Source: Chloranthus sessilifolius (lineage: Eukaryota > Streptophyta > Magnoliopsida > Chloranthales > Chloranthaceae). Taken from it: a stretch of DNA of 64,000 nt. Positions 41,611 through 53,194 of this stretch are shown one piece after another; positions within the stretch are counted from its first letter, which is position 1, and every line of letters starts with the position of its first letter. The notes under the pieces were generated by a model. That model was not told where the DNA came from. It worked only from the letters and a program-made list of their open reading frames with translations, and did not search any database. The position numbers and the translations under genes were made by a program. Where the stretch lies: assembly GCA_021018995.1 (NCBI GenBank), contig CM037593.1:42979810-43043809 (forward strand), in the 5' to 3' direction.

Positions 41611-41628
41611 TGGCGCCGTTGCCGGGGA
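41611..41628 (+). other. Primer binding site, element D (tRNA-Asp type)
   Basis: TGGCGCCGTTGCCGGGGA, six bases after the LTR end. Characteristic of Athila elements. Confidence 0.85.
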
Positions 41629-41888
41629 TATTGATCTTTTAGTAGACTCTATATTTTTTACTCTTTATTCTTTGGTAGTTGTACTTGTGAATAATTGATA
41701 CTGCTGATTTACATTTAGAATTTTTCTTACAGATCTGGACCGTAGCAGAGAAGGAGACTGGAATTGCATTGAGAGTCTAGCTACCTCTGTTTGTACTTCC
41801 CTAACCTTCAAAACCTCAGTTTATTTCTCCTTTGAAGATTTCATAAGCAGTTGATTAGGATAGTTGTAATTTTTTTTGTTAGTGCAAT

Positions 41889-43265
41889 GTGTTTGCGAAT
41901 AGTTTTCCCTGCTGTTGGTGTGTGTGTATGTTAGGAAGGAGATCTCTCAGTCCTACGTTAGAGCCTGCTAACCCTGAGATTGAAAGGGGTAGAAGACCGA
42001 GAAGGCACAGACACACCACAGTTGAGCCCCCTATTGAAATTGAGATAGCAGTCATGGGTGAAGAACAACCTAGAACATTGAAAGAATTGAATGCTCCAGA
42101 TGATTATAATTCTCCCTTCAGCATTCAATTCCCAGATGTTCAAGGAAGCTATGAAATCAAAACTTTCATCATCCAAATGCTTCCCTCTTTCCTTGGGCTT
42201 AGCAAGGAAGACCCTTACAAGCACATTGACCAGTTCTTGGCCTTGTGCACGACATTTTCCATTGCTGGTTTGGGACCAGAAGCTACTAGGCTAAGGCTCT
42301 TTCCTTTCTCCCTAAAGGACAGGGCAAGCACCTGGTTGTCTACTCTCCCAAACAACAGTATCACTACATGGAAAGACCTCCAGACAAGATTTTTGAGCAA
42401 ATTTTTTCCAGAGACCAAAACCAGCCAGTTGAGGAAAGGCATACTTGCTTTTGCCCAATCCCCAACTGAGGATTTTAACCAATCTTGGGACAGATTTAAG
42501 GAGATGCTCAAACAATGTCCCCACCACAAGATCCCTGACTGGCAGCTTGTCCAGAGCTTCTACAATGGGATAGATGAGAAGAGCAAAGACATGGTAGATG
42601 CCTTTTGTGGTGAAACATACATGCATAAAATAGCTGATGAGGCATGGGACTTGTTCGAGGTCATAAGTGAAAATGCTTTCCAAAAGATGTCCTCATCTAG
42701 AACTGTTCAAGAGCCTTCTCCTAAGCTGGGGGTGGCTGAACCTTCTAAAGGAAAGATGTATGAAGTTAGAGGAAATGATGACCTGAGAATACAGATGACC
42801 AATCTTACTGAAAGATTTGATAAACTTTTAACTGTGGTGCAGCCCAGAATGGCTGCACAAGTGATGGAGGCATGTCTGATATGCCAATCTCCACAGCACA
42901 TAGTGGAAGAGTGCCCATATGCAGGGCAATACCCTGAGTTTGTAATGGAACAGGTTGCTGCTGCCCAATCTTTTGGACAGCAACAATCTGGTGGCTACAA
43001 TAAGCAGCCATATGGATACCAGCACCAGAATGCTAGTTACCAATGGAGAGACCACCCAAATTTGAGGTGGAGACAAGACAATTATGTTCAGCCACAACAG
43101 ATGTTGGCCTTACCTCAAGGGTCACAGCAGAAGTTTAACCAGGGTTATGCCCAAAGGTCGAATTTCCAGCAGCAACAGCAACAGCAACCCCAACAACAAA
43201 ATCAATTGGTAGTCCCCCCACCTCAGCCCCGAAGCGCTTCTTTTGAGGACCAGATTTTGGCCTAA
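41889..43265 (+). CDS. Athila Gag, element D
   Basis: 458 open codons. The first ATG at 41889 gives an unusual Cys-rich start (FPCCWCVCMLG); the ATG at 41931 (MLGRRSLSPTLEP) is a plausible alternative. The capsid-like Retrotrans_gag domain spans about residues 80-260 (FPDVQGSYEIKTFIIQMLPS, LRLFPFSLKDRASTWLSTLP, FFPETKTSQLRKGILAFAQS, QSFYNGIDEKSKDMVDAFCG). A knuckle-like CLICQSPQHIVEECPYAG lies near residue 337, followed by a Gln-rich tail (QQQQQQQPQQQ). The frame stops at 43265, but related Gag sequence continues (IKKIEEQLGQIANALAKREE) beyond, so the C-terminus is truncated. Gag builds the particle; this part is nearly intact. Confidence 0.85.
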   Translation: MFANSFPCCWCVCMLGRRSLSPTLEPANPEIERGRRPRRHRHTTVEPPIEIEIAVMGEEQPRTLKELNAPDDYNSPFSIQFPDVQGSYEIKTFIIQMLPSFLGLSKEDPYKHIDQFLALCTTFSIAGLGPEATRLRLFPFSLKDRASTWLSTLPNNSITTWKDLQTRFLSKFFPETKTSQLRKGILAFAQSPTEDFNQSWDRFKEMLKQCPHHKIPDWQLVQSFYNGIDEKSKDMVDAFCGETYMHKIADEAWDLFEVISENAFQKMSSSRTVQEPSPKLGVAEPSKGKMYEVRGNDDLRIQMTNLTERFDKLLTVVQPRMAAQVMEACLICQSPQHIVEECPYAGQYPEFVMEQVAAAQSFGQQQSGGYNKQPYGYQHQNASYQWRDHPNLRWRQDNYVQPQQMLALPQGSQQKFNQGYAQRSNFQQQQQQQPQQQNQLVVPPPQPRSASFEDQILA

Positions 43266-44040
43266 TTGTAAAGCCTTGGACCCTTGAATCAGACAGTGAC
43301 TTCTCACAGTCAAAGCATTAAGAAAATAGAAGAGCAGCTTGGCCAAATAGCCAATGCTCTGGCTAAAAGAGAGGAGGGCAGGTTGCCAAGCCAACCAGTA
43401 GCCAACCCAAAGGGGCCAGTATTCCATTGGAGAAGGCTCCTCAAATTTTGAGGGGGCCAATGCCATCATAGCCTTAAGGTCTGGCAAGCTGGTAGACAAC
43501 TAGGTGGGAAAAGAACAAGGAGAGGTCATTCTCAAGAAAATGTCAAGTGAAAATGATAAAGACTTTGTTAGAGCACAGAGTCAAGAACTGCCTGCTACCC
43601 TTCAACAAGGGAAAAATAGAGAGGTTGTAGATGATCCTCAGCAGGAGATAAAAATAGAAAAAACAAAAAAACAAAAGTTCAATCATAGGCTTGCAGCTGA
43701 GGAACCAGCAGTACCTTAGCTGCCTTTTCCTCAAGCTTTGAGTGGCCTTGCCCCTTTTGATAAGGGTCAGGCATAGATCGAGGAAATGATGGAGACCTTT
43801 AGGCAGGTCAAAATAAATTTACCCCTGCTTGATGCAATCTGACAGGTCCCAGCCTATGCAAAGTTTTTGAAAGACCTTTGTACTCAAAAAAGGAAGGCCA
43901 GAGGCCATTTGTCCAAAAAGGTCTTTGCAACTGATACAATTAATTTTGTATTAACCATGACAATACCTGAGAAGTTGCAAGACCCAGGGATACCCACTAT
44001 TCCCTGTATTATTGGTGACCACACGATTTGAAGGGTCCTT
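43266..44040 (+). pseudogene. Gag C-terminal remnant and protease linker, element D
   Basis: Readable fragments in more than one frame: EEQLGQIANALAKREEGRLP, then from 43504 GKEQGEVILKKMSSENDKDF, and from about 43730 PFPQALSGLAPFDKGQA followed by FLKDLCTQKRKARGHLSKKV, the conserved Athila pre-protease block. Several TAG/TGA stops and at least one frameshift. No separate gene. Confidence 0.65.
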
Positions 44041-44595
44041 TTGGACCTTGAAGCCGGTGTTAACCTGCTGCCATACAATGTATATCAGCAGTTAGGTTTG
44101 GGGGAGCTGAAGCCCACCCCCATTGTTCTATTGATGGCTGATAGGTCTGAGAGGAAACCCATGAGAGTGGTCGAGGATGTCCTAGTGGGGGTAGACAAGT
44201 TCTTCTACCCTACAGACTTCCTTGTTTTGGACATGGGTTGTAACAAGAGTACATCCCCGATACCTGTCATTCTGGGCAGACCATTTTTGGCCACTGCCAA
44301 TGCATGCATTCAATGCAGGTCTAGGATCATGGAGGTCACTTTCAGACATATGAAAGTTGAGCTTAATGTGTACAACAGTGCAAAGTACCCTCAGCTGGAC
44401 AATGAGGAATGCTTTACAGTAGATGTACTAGAAGAAATTGTTCAAGAAGAACTGCCCACTCTGCTGGAGTGGAGCAACATTATCATTGATTTAACTAAAG
44501 TTTGGAACATGGTGGAGGAAGGAAGCCTAGCTTTAATGCCAGAAGACATGCCCCTAGTGAGGTCTTCTATGGGCTTAGTGCAGCATTCCAATTAG
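44041..44595 (+). pseudogene. Aspartic protease, element D (active-site change)
   Basis: Athila-type protease, open for 184 codons but internal to the polyprotein. The active-site block reads LEAGVNLLPYNVYQQLGLGE; family members have DLGASVNLLPY, so Gly after Asp-Leu is replaced by Glu and Ser by Gly. Then ADRSERKPMRVVEDVLVGVD, FLVLDMGCNKSTSPIPVILG and RPFLATANACIQCRSRIMEV give the flap and C-terminal strands. The change suggests lost activity. It stays in frame with the following RT segment across a stop. Confidence 0.75.
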
Positions 44596-45946
44596 AAACT
44601 GACATTGTTACCCCTTCCTCCAACAAACAATACACCAATCCTGCCATCCATCCAACAAGCCCCTGATCTGGAGCTCAAGAAGCTACCAGAGACATTAAAA
44701 TATGCTTTCCTCGAGAAAGAAGAGAAACTTCCTGTAAGTATCTCCTCTTCTCTAACCAGTGAGCAAGAGAAGGAATTGCTAATAGTTCTGAGGAAGCACA
44801 AGAAAGCAATTGGCTGGACCATTGCTGATCTGGGAGGGATTGATGCATCAATCTGTATGCATAGGATTCATCTAGAGGAGGGCTCAACACCCTCCAGGGA
44901 AATGCAGAGGAAATTGAATCCTCACATGCAAGAAGTGGTTCTGAAAGAAATCATTAAGTTGCTGGATGTTGGGGTAATTTACCCCATCTCTCATTCTGAA
45001 TGGGTGGCACCAATCCAGGTGGTCCCAAGAAATCTGGCATAACAGTGATCACAACTGACTCTGGAGAGTTGAGACCAGCCAGGGAGACCACTGGCTGGAG
45101 AGTTTGCATCGATTATCGAAAACTCAACTCTAAGACCAGAAAAGACCACTTCTCTCTCCCTTTTATTGATCAAATTTTGGATAAGTTAGCTGGGAAAGCT
45201 TTTTACTATTTTCTTGATGGGTACTCAGGGTACAACCAAATCCCCGTACACCCCCTTGATAAAGAGAAAACTACTTTACTTGTCCTTTCGGCACCTTTAC
45301 TTACAGAAGGATGCCTTTTGGACTGTGTAATGCCCCAGCCACCTTTCAGAGGTGTATGTATGCCATCTTTTCTGATATGATTGATAAATTCTTGGAAATT
45401 TTCATGGATGATTTTTTGGTTTATGGGGATAGCTTTGACCAATGTCTACAACACCTCCATCAGGTCTTACAAAGTTGTGACGAGACCAATTTGGTCTTAA
45501 GTTGGGAGAAGAGCCACTTCATGGTGACACAGGGAATTGTGTTGGGCCATGTGGTCTCTAAAGATGGAATTGAGGTAGACAAGGCCAAAGTTGACCTCAT
45601 TAAAAATTTGCCCCCTCCGAGAATAGTCAAGCAAATCATATCCTTCCTTGGGCATGATGGATTCTACAGGAGGTTTATCAAAGACTTCAGTAAGATTGCT
45701 AAACCATTGTGCCACCTGCTCTGCCAGGATGTGCCCTTTGATTTTTCTGTTGAATGTCTTGAGGCTTTTGGAAAGTTAAAAATTTGCCTCACCTCTGCTC
45801 CTGTACTCCCAACACCTGACTATACCTTGCCCTTTGAGTTGATGTGTGATGCATCTAACTTGGCAATAGGTGTTGTCTTGGGCCAGAGAAAGGATAAGCT
45901 GCCTGTGGTCATTGCATATCTCAGCAAATCACTTGCTGAATCTTAG
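44596..45946 (+). pseudogene. Reverse transcriptase, element D (two frameshifts)
   Basis: Three overlapping frames give a full RT: 44605-45042 (KAIGWTIADLGGIDASICMH, MQRKLNPHMQEVVLKEIIKL), 45000-45380 (KKSGITVITTDSGELRPARE, WRVCIDYRKLNSKTRKDHFS, FYYFLDGYSGYNQIPVHPLD) and 45311-45946 (MPFGLCNAPATFQRCMYAIF, catalytic IFMDDFLVYG, GHVVSKDGIEVDKAKVDLIK, FYRRFIKDFSKIAKPLCHLL). The FMDD box is intact. Shifts lie near 45030 and 45290. From 45311 to 47455 the frame is constant. It would copy element RNA into cDNA; this copy is broken. Confidence 0.85.
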
Positions 45947-47455
45947 CTGAACTACACAACCATTGAGAAAGAGCTTCTGGCAGTGGTTTTTGCTGTGGAC
46001 AAGTTTAGACCTTACCTACTTAGGTCTAAAACTGTCATCTTCACTGACCACTCTGCATTAAAGTACCTACTGTCCAAGAAGGATGCAAAGCCCAGATTGA
46101 TTAGATGGATACTCCTGTTGCAGGAGTTTGACATCGAAATCAAAGACAAGAAGGGTGTAGAAAATGTGGTGGCTGACCACTTGTCCAAAATTATGTTGGA
46201 AAAAGGTGTTGATGACCTTGCTACAAATGATGTCTTCCCAGATGAGCAACTGTTTGACATCCAGTCTTTAGTTCCCTGGTATGCACATATTATCAATTAT
46301 CTAGTTATAGGCAAGATCCCTTCCCATTGGACAAAAATGAATAAAGACCTATTTTTCTCACAGGTCAAATTCTTTTTCTGGGAAGAACCTTGCTTGTACA
46401 AGTATTGTGCAGACCAAATCATTCATAAATGTGTCCCCGAAAGTGATGTCCCCAGTATTCTGGCCATGTGCCATGAAAATCCCTATGGGGGTCACTTTAG
46501 TGGGAGAAAAACAACTGACAAAGTGTTGAAGTGTGGGTTCTATTGGCCTTCTCTTTTCAGAGATGCCAATACACACTGCAAGGCCTGTGAAAGATGTCAG
46601 AAACTAGGAGGGCTGTCTAAACGAAATTCAATGCCTTTACAGCCCATCCTTGTTGTAGAACTGTTTGATGTGTGGGGTATTGATTTTATGGGCCCCTTTC
46701 CTCCTTCAAATGGTTTTCATTTCATCTTAGTGGCAGTGGACTATGTTTCCAAATGGGTAGAAGCCATTGCCACAAGAACAAATGATAATCAGGTTGTCCT
46801 CAAGTTCATAAAATAGAATATCTTCTCCAGATTTGGTACTCCTAGAGCCATTATCAGTGATGGGGGGAGCTATTTCTGTAACAGAAATTTCGAGAGCTTG
46901 CTCAAGAAATATTCTGTTACAGCTATTTCTGTCACCCATAGGATTGCTACTCCCTGCCACCCACAAACCAGTAGGCAAGTTGAAATTTCAAATAGGGAGA
47001 TCAAGCATATCCTTAAGAAGACTGTGAGGACTGATAGGAAGGATTGGGCTGGCAAGCTTAATGATGCACTGTGGGCTTATAAGACTACCTATAAGACCCC
47101 CATTGGTATGTCCCCATTCAGATTGGTCTATGGCAAGGCCTGTCATCTCCCGGTGGAGTTAGAACACAGGGCCTATTGGGCCATCAAACATTTAAATCTA
47201 GATCTAACTTCTGCTGGTCTTCACAGGTCGCTGTAGTTGTCTGAATTGGAAGAACTAAGGATGGATACGTATGCCAATGCCAGGATCTACAAGGAAAGGT
47301 CCAAAACTTTCTTTGACAAAGGGCTGTTGAGAAAGAGTTTTATTGCTGGTGATAAGGTTTGGTTGTTTGACTCCAAACTTAAGTTTTTTCCGGGCAAATT
47401 GAAATCCAGATGGGAAGGTCCTTACATTGTCATGCATGTTTCCCCATCTGATTGA
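45947..47455 (+). pseudogene. RNase H and integrase, element D (three stops)
   Basis: One reading frame with stops at about 45944, 46814 and 47234. RNase [57 protein letters not shown]. Integrase zinc domain: [20 protein letters not shown] with [11 protein letters not shown]. Core: [61 protein letters not shown]-terminus: GDKVWLFDSKLKFFPGKLKS. A short tandem duplication (SVTAISVT near 46910-46935) inserts about five residues before [11 protein letters not shown]. All catalytic acids (D, D, E) are recognisable. Stops are explained by CAG, TGG or similar to TAG. Confidence 0.85.
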
Positions 47456-49114
47456 TTTCCACATCTACTTTTTATCACCTCTGAACCAGTGAGGGCACTG
47501 CTCCGAATGGTTTGGGGGTGTGGCAGTCTGCCAATAGAATAGTTAATTTTAGTGCAGTAATGGTGATTTAACTGAGATGAATAAAGTTAATTTTCACTTA
47601 ACTTGATACAATGAGGAAAACATGTAAAAATTTTAATATTTTGGCAGACTTTTGGAAACAGATAAAAGATGATCTTGACACCACCATGAAGCTAATATTA
47701 GAAAAATTTTTGAGTTAAGTACTCAGCGAGCCTAAGAGGAGAGAAACAGACGAAAATACACCTCATGAGTTAAAATTGAAGACCATACCTAGTGAGATTT
47801 GGGCCCATCATTTTCTTTTAAAGAGTGTTTTTGGCATTATTTCTGCTCTAAGGACTGAGTGAATCAAGACTTTTTCACTAGAAGTTATGCAACTCCAAAT
47901 CAAAACTAATTGATAGCACTCATGAGACTAAGGAAATGATCCAAGGCCCTCATTTGGACAGTTTGAGCCTAAAAATCCAACCTTTTAAAATCTGCCCTTT
48001 TGCATACACTAGTTGAGCCTTAAAATCATATTTTTTCTTTCACAAACACCAGAAAACTTGCACCTTAACCTCATTACCTGAGTCAACCTTACCCTAACTC
48101 TGAGAATTCAGAAGGTAAAGGAGAAGGAGGTAAAGATACTGAAAATGGTCCAATATTCTGTGGAAGGTGAAGAAAAGCAACTTGTGAACAGCTATGTATC
48201 AATGGCAATTGTGTGGCATTTCATCAAAAGAATGAATAAAGCAAATAAAAAGAGAAAAAGAAAGAGAAGTCTAGAGAACATCATCATCTGAAAATTGAAA
48301 AGAAGAGGAGAAGCTGGCCACTTTGTCTCTGAAATAGAAGAGGAAGATGAAGTTTTTACTGGAATGAAGGTTGTGAAGTCATGAACCACTCCTTACCTTG
48401 CTGATTTCTCAATTTAGATTCCCTTTTTACCCCTTTTATTCTTTACACCCCTCAGCCATAAGCCACATTACAACCCATTCTAAAAGACCTTGTGGATCCA
48501 AAGTCAAATGAGTTGTCATGTGAAGATGAAGAGTTGCCCAATCTATGGTGAAAATCCTTGAAGATGTCAGAAATTATAAGCTTGGCCTATGCTCATGCTT
48601 GCAAACCCATTTGGGGTCTACAACTGCTCTTGAGCTGTTGAGATTATGAACACCCTTAGTTTATTAATGTTGAGAGATAGCCCTAGTGAGAATTGGGCCT
48701 GAATTTTTACCTCTTTAGGGTGGTATCCAACCTAGATCTTGAATCAAAGGCAAGCTGGGTACTGATTTTCATACATTGAAATTCTAATGTTAAATAAATG
48801 GTGGTCAGGCAAACACATGTTAAATTTTAAGTTCTAAATGTCCTGCAGACATTGCTGCAATTTCCTCTAAGTGTTAAATGGGTGTGGAATGAAACTTTAA
48901 ACATTTGAATCTGTATTGCCATTATCTGCATTACACTTAACTTATTTTAATGGTGAAGTTTGTGGGTGTCTTCACTGAAAACCCTCAGGAGACTTCACTC
49001 CTCCACTACGGATCACCTAGGGGTTTAAAAGGCTTGGTACATATGCTAAATGTATCTGTGATCCCTACGAAAGTGGCATTTAATTACAGCTTTGCTAAGG
49101 GACTAGGAAAGATT
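47456..49114 (+). other. 3' noncoding region of element D
   Basis: About 1.66 kb between integrase and polypurine tract, where some Athila elements have an env-like ORF. I find no ORF over 90 codons, no signal peptide and no transmembrane pattern, so any env-like gene is absent or unrecognisable. AGCCTAAGAGGAGAGA-like and GAAGAGGAAG runs are low complexity. Confidence 0.6.
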
Positions 49115-49127
49115 AGGTTTGGGGATG
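49115..49127 (+). other. Polypurine tract, element D
   Basis: AGGTTTGGGGATG directly before the LTR start TGTTAAGACC. Confidence 0.7.
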
Positions 49128-51594
49128 TGTTAAGACCTAAAAAGTACCACTTTTCACCCCTTAACTTAATCTCTGTTGGACCCTTAGTCATTTAATAAAA
49201 GTGTTTTAAGCCTGTTCTGCAGATAATAAACAACAGCTGCCAACAAACTCCTAACCGTGCCAAGAAGCTCACTATTGCCCCAGAACTACCTCTGCAGAAC
49301 GAAGGATAAACCCAGACAGAGAGTTCGCTAAAGCATAGGCACATCCAAGTAGAAATACATCAAGAAGAATGCCTTGCGCAAATGTCGCTGGGTTCAATTG
49401 AGCTAGGGATAATGCCTTCGCACAGTTGTCGCGAGCCCCTGGAGGAAGCACAATAACAGGTCGCACAGTTTGCGCTCCGTTCTCGCGCGATTTGGTGTCA
49501 GAGAGAATTGAAAAGCAGACTTCGCGAGGTCCTCACGAGGCTCAGTCTAAAGCATTCATGCAGTCTCGCACAGCTCAAAAGAAGAATCGTTAAGCTTCGC
49601 GCGACTCACTCAGAAGAGAAAGCATCAGGTATTCTGCGTCAGTCATGCAAAAGCGAGATCTGGACCTTTGAATCTCGTAAACTCATGAACATTGCTTCTT
49701 CGTGAAGATTTGTCGCGAGATTCACCAAGGGACAAACCGTGCGAGCAATCCCCGCGCCATTCAAAGCTGAAAGAGCAATCTCACGATAGCAATTTGTATT
49801 CCGTGATGACTAAAATGCCAATCTCGCGACTGCATGAATTTCAAGTCAATTCAACCCTGCGATGCCAATTCTATCGTGTGAAAAGATCTGAAATCGTTTC
49901 TACCCAGCGAAGATCGAATTCTAAACTTCTCCCCACTTCTGCAAGGGCAATATGAGAATCTCCAGCAATTAGGGCACGCACTCTAATGCTTCAATCTCTA
50001 TGCACACGCCCCGAGGCATCTAAGGGACAAGAATGGGCCGCAAGTACATTGAGAAATTAGGGTTTTTCTAACCCTAATTAGAGGGGAAGCCGACTGCTAT
50101 ATAAGCCTAAGCCTAGCTTAGGTTTGAAGATCGACTCTTTTTGGGACTTAACTTCTGTGCTTCTTTTCCAAAAAAACTAACTATAGAATTACAGTAGGTT
50201 AAGGTTAGGGTTTAGGAGTTTTCTTATTTTTCCTTTTTCTTTCTCTCCATAGTCCAACATTTGCTGGTTATGCCTTTTGTATGATTATCTGGTATAGATT
50301 TTAATGGAGTTTTTGTAATAGGATCTGTTACATGTATGGGATGTTGTTTTTGTCGTGAGTTGTGCTATACAAGGCTGCTGCCTTGAGATCCTCCATTGCT
50401 AAGTTGTTTTGTAAGCAATGGAGGATTGCTTCTAAGGTACTATTTAGATCTAAGTGACTTGTGTGTCCAGGTTAAGCACTTTGCAGGCCTTCCCCCACCA
50501 CAGGACCCACTAAATCTGAATACCCATGGGAACTCGTGCTTATAGCCTTTGGAACATGGTGGCGGCGTCAATGTTCTTGTTCTATCTTAGCCATTTGTGA
50601 GGAGGATAACCTCTGTGGATAGTCTGTGACCATTCAAGTGGACGGATTATAGCCCTAGGGTGAGGCCAAGTCATGGAACTAAGATAGATTCTTCTTCTCT
50701 GCACTTGTGCTTGTAGCCTTGTGAGAGATTGTGCAGTGGCAGACTCCCCTATAGTGAATAGATCCACCATCAGATTGCAGATCTGAGTTGGTCGTAGAGA
50801 TTGTAGGCTTATGACTGGATCACTACAATCTTTCTAAAGCAGTGAACAACCATGCTTAAAATCTAGTACTCAAACTCTTGCTAGTCCTATGTGTCCAGGC
50901 TTGTGCACTTTGTAGGCCTAACCCCACACACAGAACTTTAGAGGATGAGGTTCCTATGGATTCTTGAGCTTGTAGCCTGGATGAAGTAGTGTCTACAATA
51001 ATTAACTTGTTCAGACCCATCTCTGGATTGTGGTTCCCCTATTGGATAGTCTGCGACCATTTAAGTGGACAAGTTATAGCCTTAAGGGATTGGATCACGG
51101 CACAGGGGTGAGTTGGATTCTTTCTCCTCTTTGGTGATAATGTAACCATTGGACATGATTTCTATAGCAACAGATCTGAGTCTGAGTTACAAGACCCATC
51201 AGATCTGTACCTAATAACATACTTCTCACCTTTTATATTTATTTTCTCACTCCACCATCCTTCTTAACCCTTTCTGTAATCTAGACATTAGGATACCTTA
51301 GAATTTAGATTATAGTGACCCTAAATCCCCTTCCACTTAGGATTCCCAGATCTGTAGCCAGATCTGGAGAGCCTACTAAGGATAGCTCCCTTGGAGCTTG
51401 AGATCAACTTCCATGTGGGATAAACTCTTACTTATTAAAACTTGCTACAACAGGCCCTGTATCTTGCAGGACTGTGCATATTTTAGGCTTGCTGCTCCGT
51501 AATCATCACTCTACCTTTCACTCATTTTTCTTTTACCCCATTCTTATCACTCTCTTCAATAAAGTCAGTAGCAAGCATTTAAAATATTTCAACA
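49128..51594 (+). repeat. 3' LTR of element D (2,467 bp)
   Basis: Partner of 39172-41604; by eye well over 90% identical with scattered transitions, enriched at CG sites in 49372-49915. It keeps about 40 bp (TTATTTTTCCTTTTTCTTTC region near 50225) that the left LTR lacks. Confidence 0.95.
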
Positions 51595-51599
51595 CACAT

Positions 51600-52284
51600 T
51601 GATGTAGAATTTAGATCCGCATATTGAAATCGTAGCAAAGTCAAGGAGAAGAGGAGATCAAAGAGAAAGTGGACCTGTGAATGGGCTTTCAAACGTCCTG
51701 TGAAAGAGTCGTCATTTTGAGAAGAATATCAGTGGGTTCCAGAACGGACAAAAAAGAAAAATGTGCTTCTGAAAATTATGGCAAGGACCAAAGACATCCG
51801 TGATCAAGGACATCCATAATTTAGATATCGTTCTGTCTTTGTGCACACTATTCATGATGGACATTCGTGGTCATATAACAAACGTCTGTGAAAGTTGTCT
51901 AGGAATTGGCGGCTATACGAATTTTAGGCAAAAACTTGTCATTTTGAGTTTTAATTGTTCTAGGACTTTATTATTTCAAACTTTATATGTAGTTAGGGTT
52001 TTCTTAGCCTATATAAATCCATATAAAAACTTTATTTTAGATAGTTAATTGATGAATGAAATTGAGAGCTTTCTTTTGAGCAAATCTTAGAGAACTTGTG
52101 AAGAATTTTCAACCGAAAGAGTGACTCTTTCAAAACTCGAGGCGTGAATCTTCGCTTTATCTGTGCGAATCTGACATACATACTTTGTGTGTAGCCTCAG
52201 AATCCTTAGTGTGAAGCCATGAAATCCTATCTTTTCCTTTTACCTTCTTAATTATTGTCAGGTTTTAGCATTTATATTGCATCA
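51600..52284 (+). repeat. 5' LTR of element E
   Basis: 685 bp, paired with 53195-53907. Words of the type GACATCCGTGATCAAGGACA cluster at about 51790-51900, upstream of the TATA at 52009. Confidence 0.85.
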
Positions 52285-52639
52285 AATTGGTGTCAAAGCA
52301 AGGTTCAAACCCTCGACAAGTGGATTCGCAAAATCATGAGTAAAATTAGATTCTCGAAGCCCTTCATGATTTGAATGATCACATGGTTTTCATGAGAACG
52401 TTTGTGAAATGGTGAAAAATTCTAATTGTTGTGCATCAAAAGATGGAGACGATGGAGAAAATATAGTACGAGGAGAAATATGGATCATCCGATCAACATG
52501 CTTCCATATTTAAACAGATGACACTTTTTAACAATGTTACTGTGAGTTGCTAAGGTCGCATCGGATAATAGTTACGTGACACAAGAATATCAGTAAGATA
52601 CTTATCAAAGCTTTTATTCACGATTTATCCGACGATGTA

Positions 52640-53044
52640 TTGGCAATGATTCAAGCTTTGAGACCCAAGGTTACAAGTTTCATCACCACAACCATACCAG
52701 TGAGAAGACCTTTAAGGGTTAAAGTTTCTCTACCCGTGCCCATGGTAGTACCTATACCGGTGGAAGATCCCATACCCACCGTGAATCCGAGTACTTTCAT
52801 GCCTATGGAAGAACCGATGGAGCCCGTTATTCAAGTAGATTCGGTTATTCATATTGATCTTGTGCCTGAACAACATCTGGTTGAAGAGTTCATATCGGTT
52901 GATGAGACCGTTGAAGATCCCGAAACCACTGAAAATCTCGAGATCGTTGGAGAGCAATTATCAGCTATAAAGCCTATTGATCCCTTGAACCACACTCCCA
53001 AGAATGTGTTGGTCGTGTGTCGATGCCAATTCAGATCGGAGTAA
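52640..53044 (+). CDS. Small proline/valine-rich ORF in element E
   Basis: 134 codons from an ATG at 52640. After MIQALRPKVTSFITTTIPVR it is rich in Pro, Val and Glu (VPMVVPIPVEDPIPTVNPST, MEEPMEPVIQVDSV) and ends NVLVVCRCQFRSE. No domain recognised; it may be the remnant of a gag C-terminal region or fortuitous. It is the only sizeable ORF of the element and lies between primer site and polypurine tract. I would not assign a function. Confidence 0.35.
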   Translation: MAMIQALRPKVTSFITTTIPVRRPLRVKVSLPVPMVVPIPVEDPIPTVNPSTFMPMEEPMEPVIQVDSVIHIDLVPEQHLVEEFISVDETVEDPETTENLEIVGEQLSAIKPIDPLNHTPKNVLVVCRCQFRSE

Positions 53045-53194
53045 CAAAGTCAAATAAGATCTCACCTGAGTCAAATCCTGGTTATTTGTCCAAGCCGTGT
53101 CCGATAAACTTTCCCAAAATAGTGTTCTTGACCTCCGCATAAAAGATTAATTTTGATCAAAGTTCAAGGTTGAACTTTTTTATAGGAGGGGGAA

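Larger units (their letters stand above)
39172..51594 (+). mobile_element. Element D: complete Athila-lineage Ty3/gypsy element (12.4 kb)
   Basis: LTRs 39172-41604 and 49128-51594, both TGTTAAGACC...TTTCAACA, flanked by a perfect 5-bp duplication CACAT (39167-39171 and 51595-51599). Primer site TGGCGCCGTTGCCGGGGA at 41611-41628 (tRNA-Asp type, usual for Athila), polypurine tract before 49128. The gag, protease, RT, RNase H and integrase order and sequence are Athila-like. Coding is broken by a few stops and frameshifts. The right duplication is also the left duplication of element E, so D landed exactly at the edge of E. Confidence 0.95.

Noticed and set aside
42215..43499. Minus-strand ORFs of 104-125 codons opposite Athila gag
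   Set aside because: Mirror frames of a well-supported Gag; no family resemblance.
47456..49114. Possible env-like gene of Athila
   Set aside because: No long ORF, signal peptide or transmembrane pattern found in any frame.
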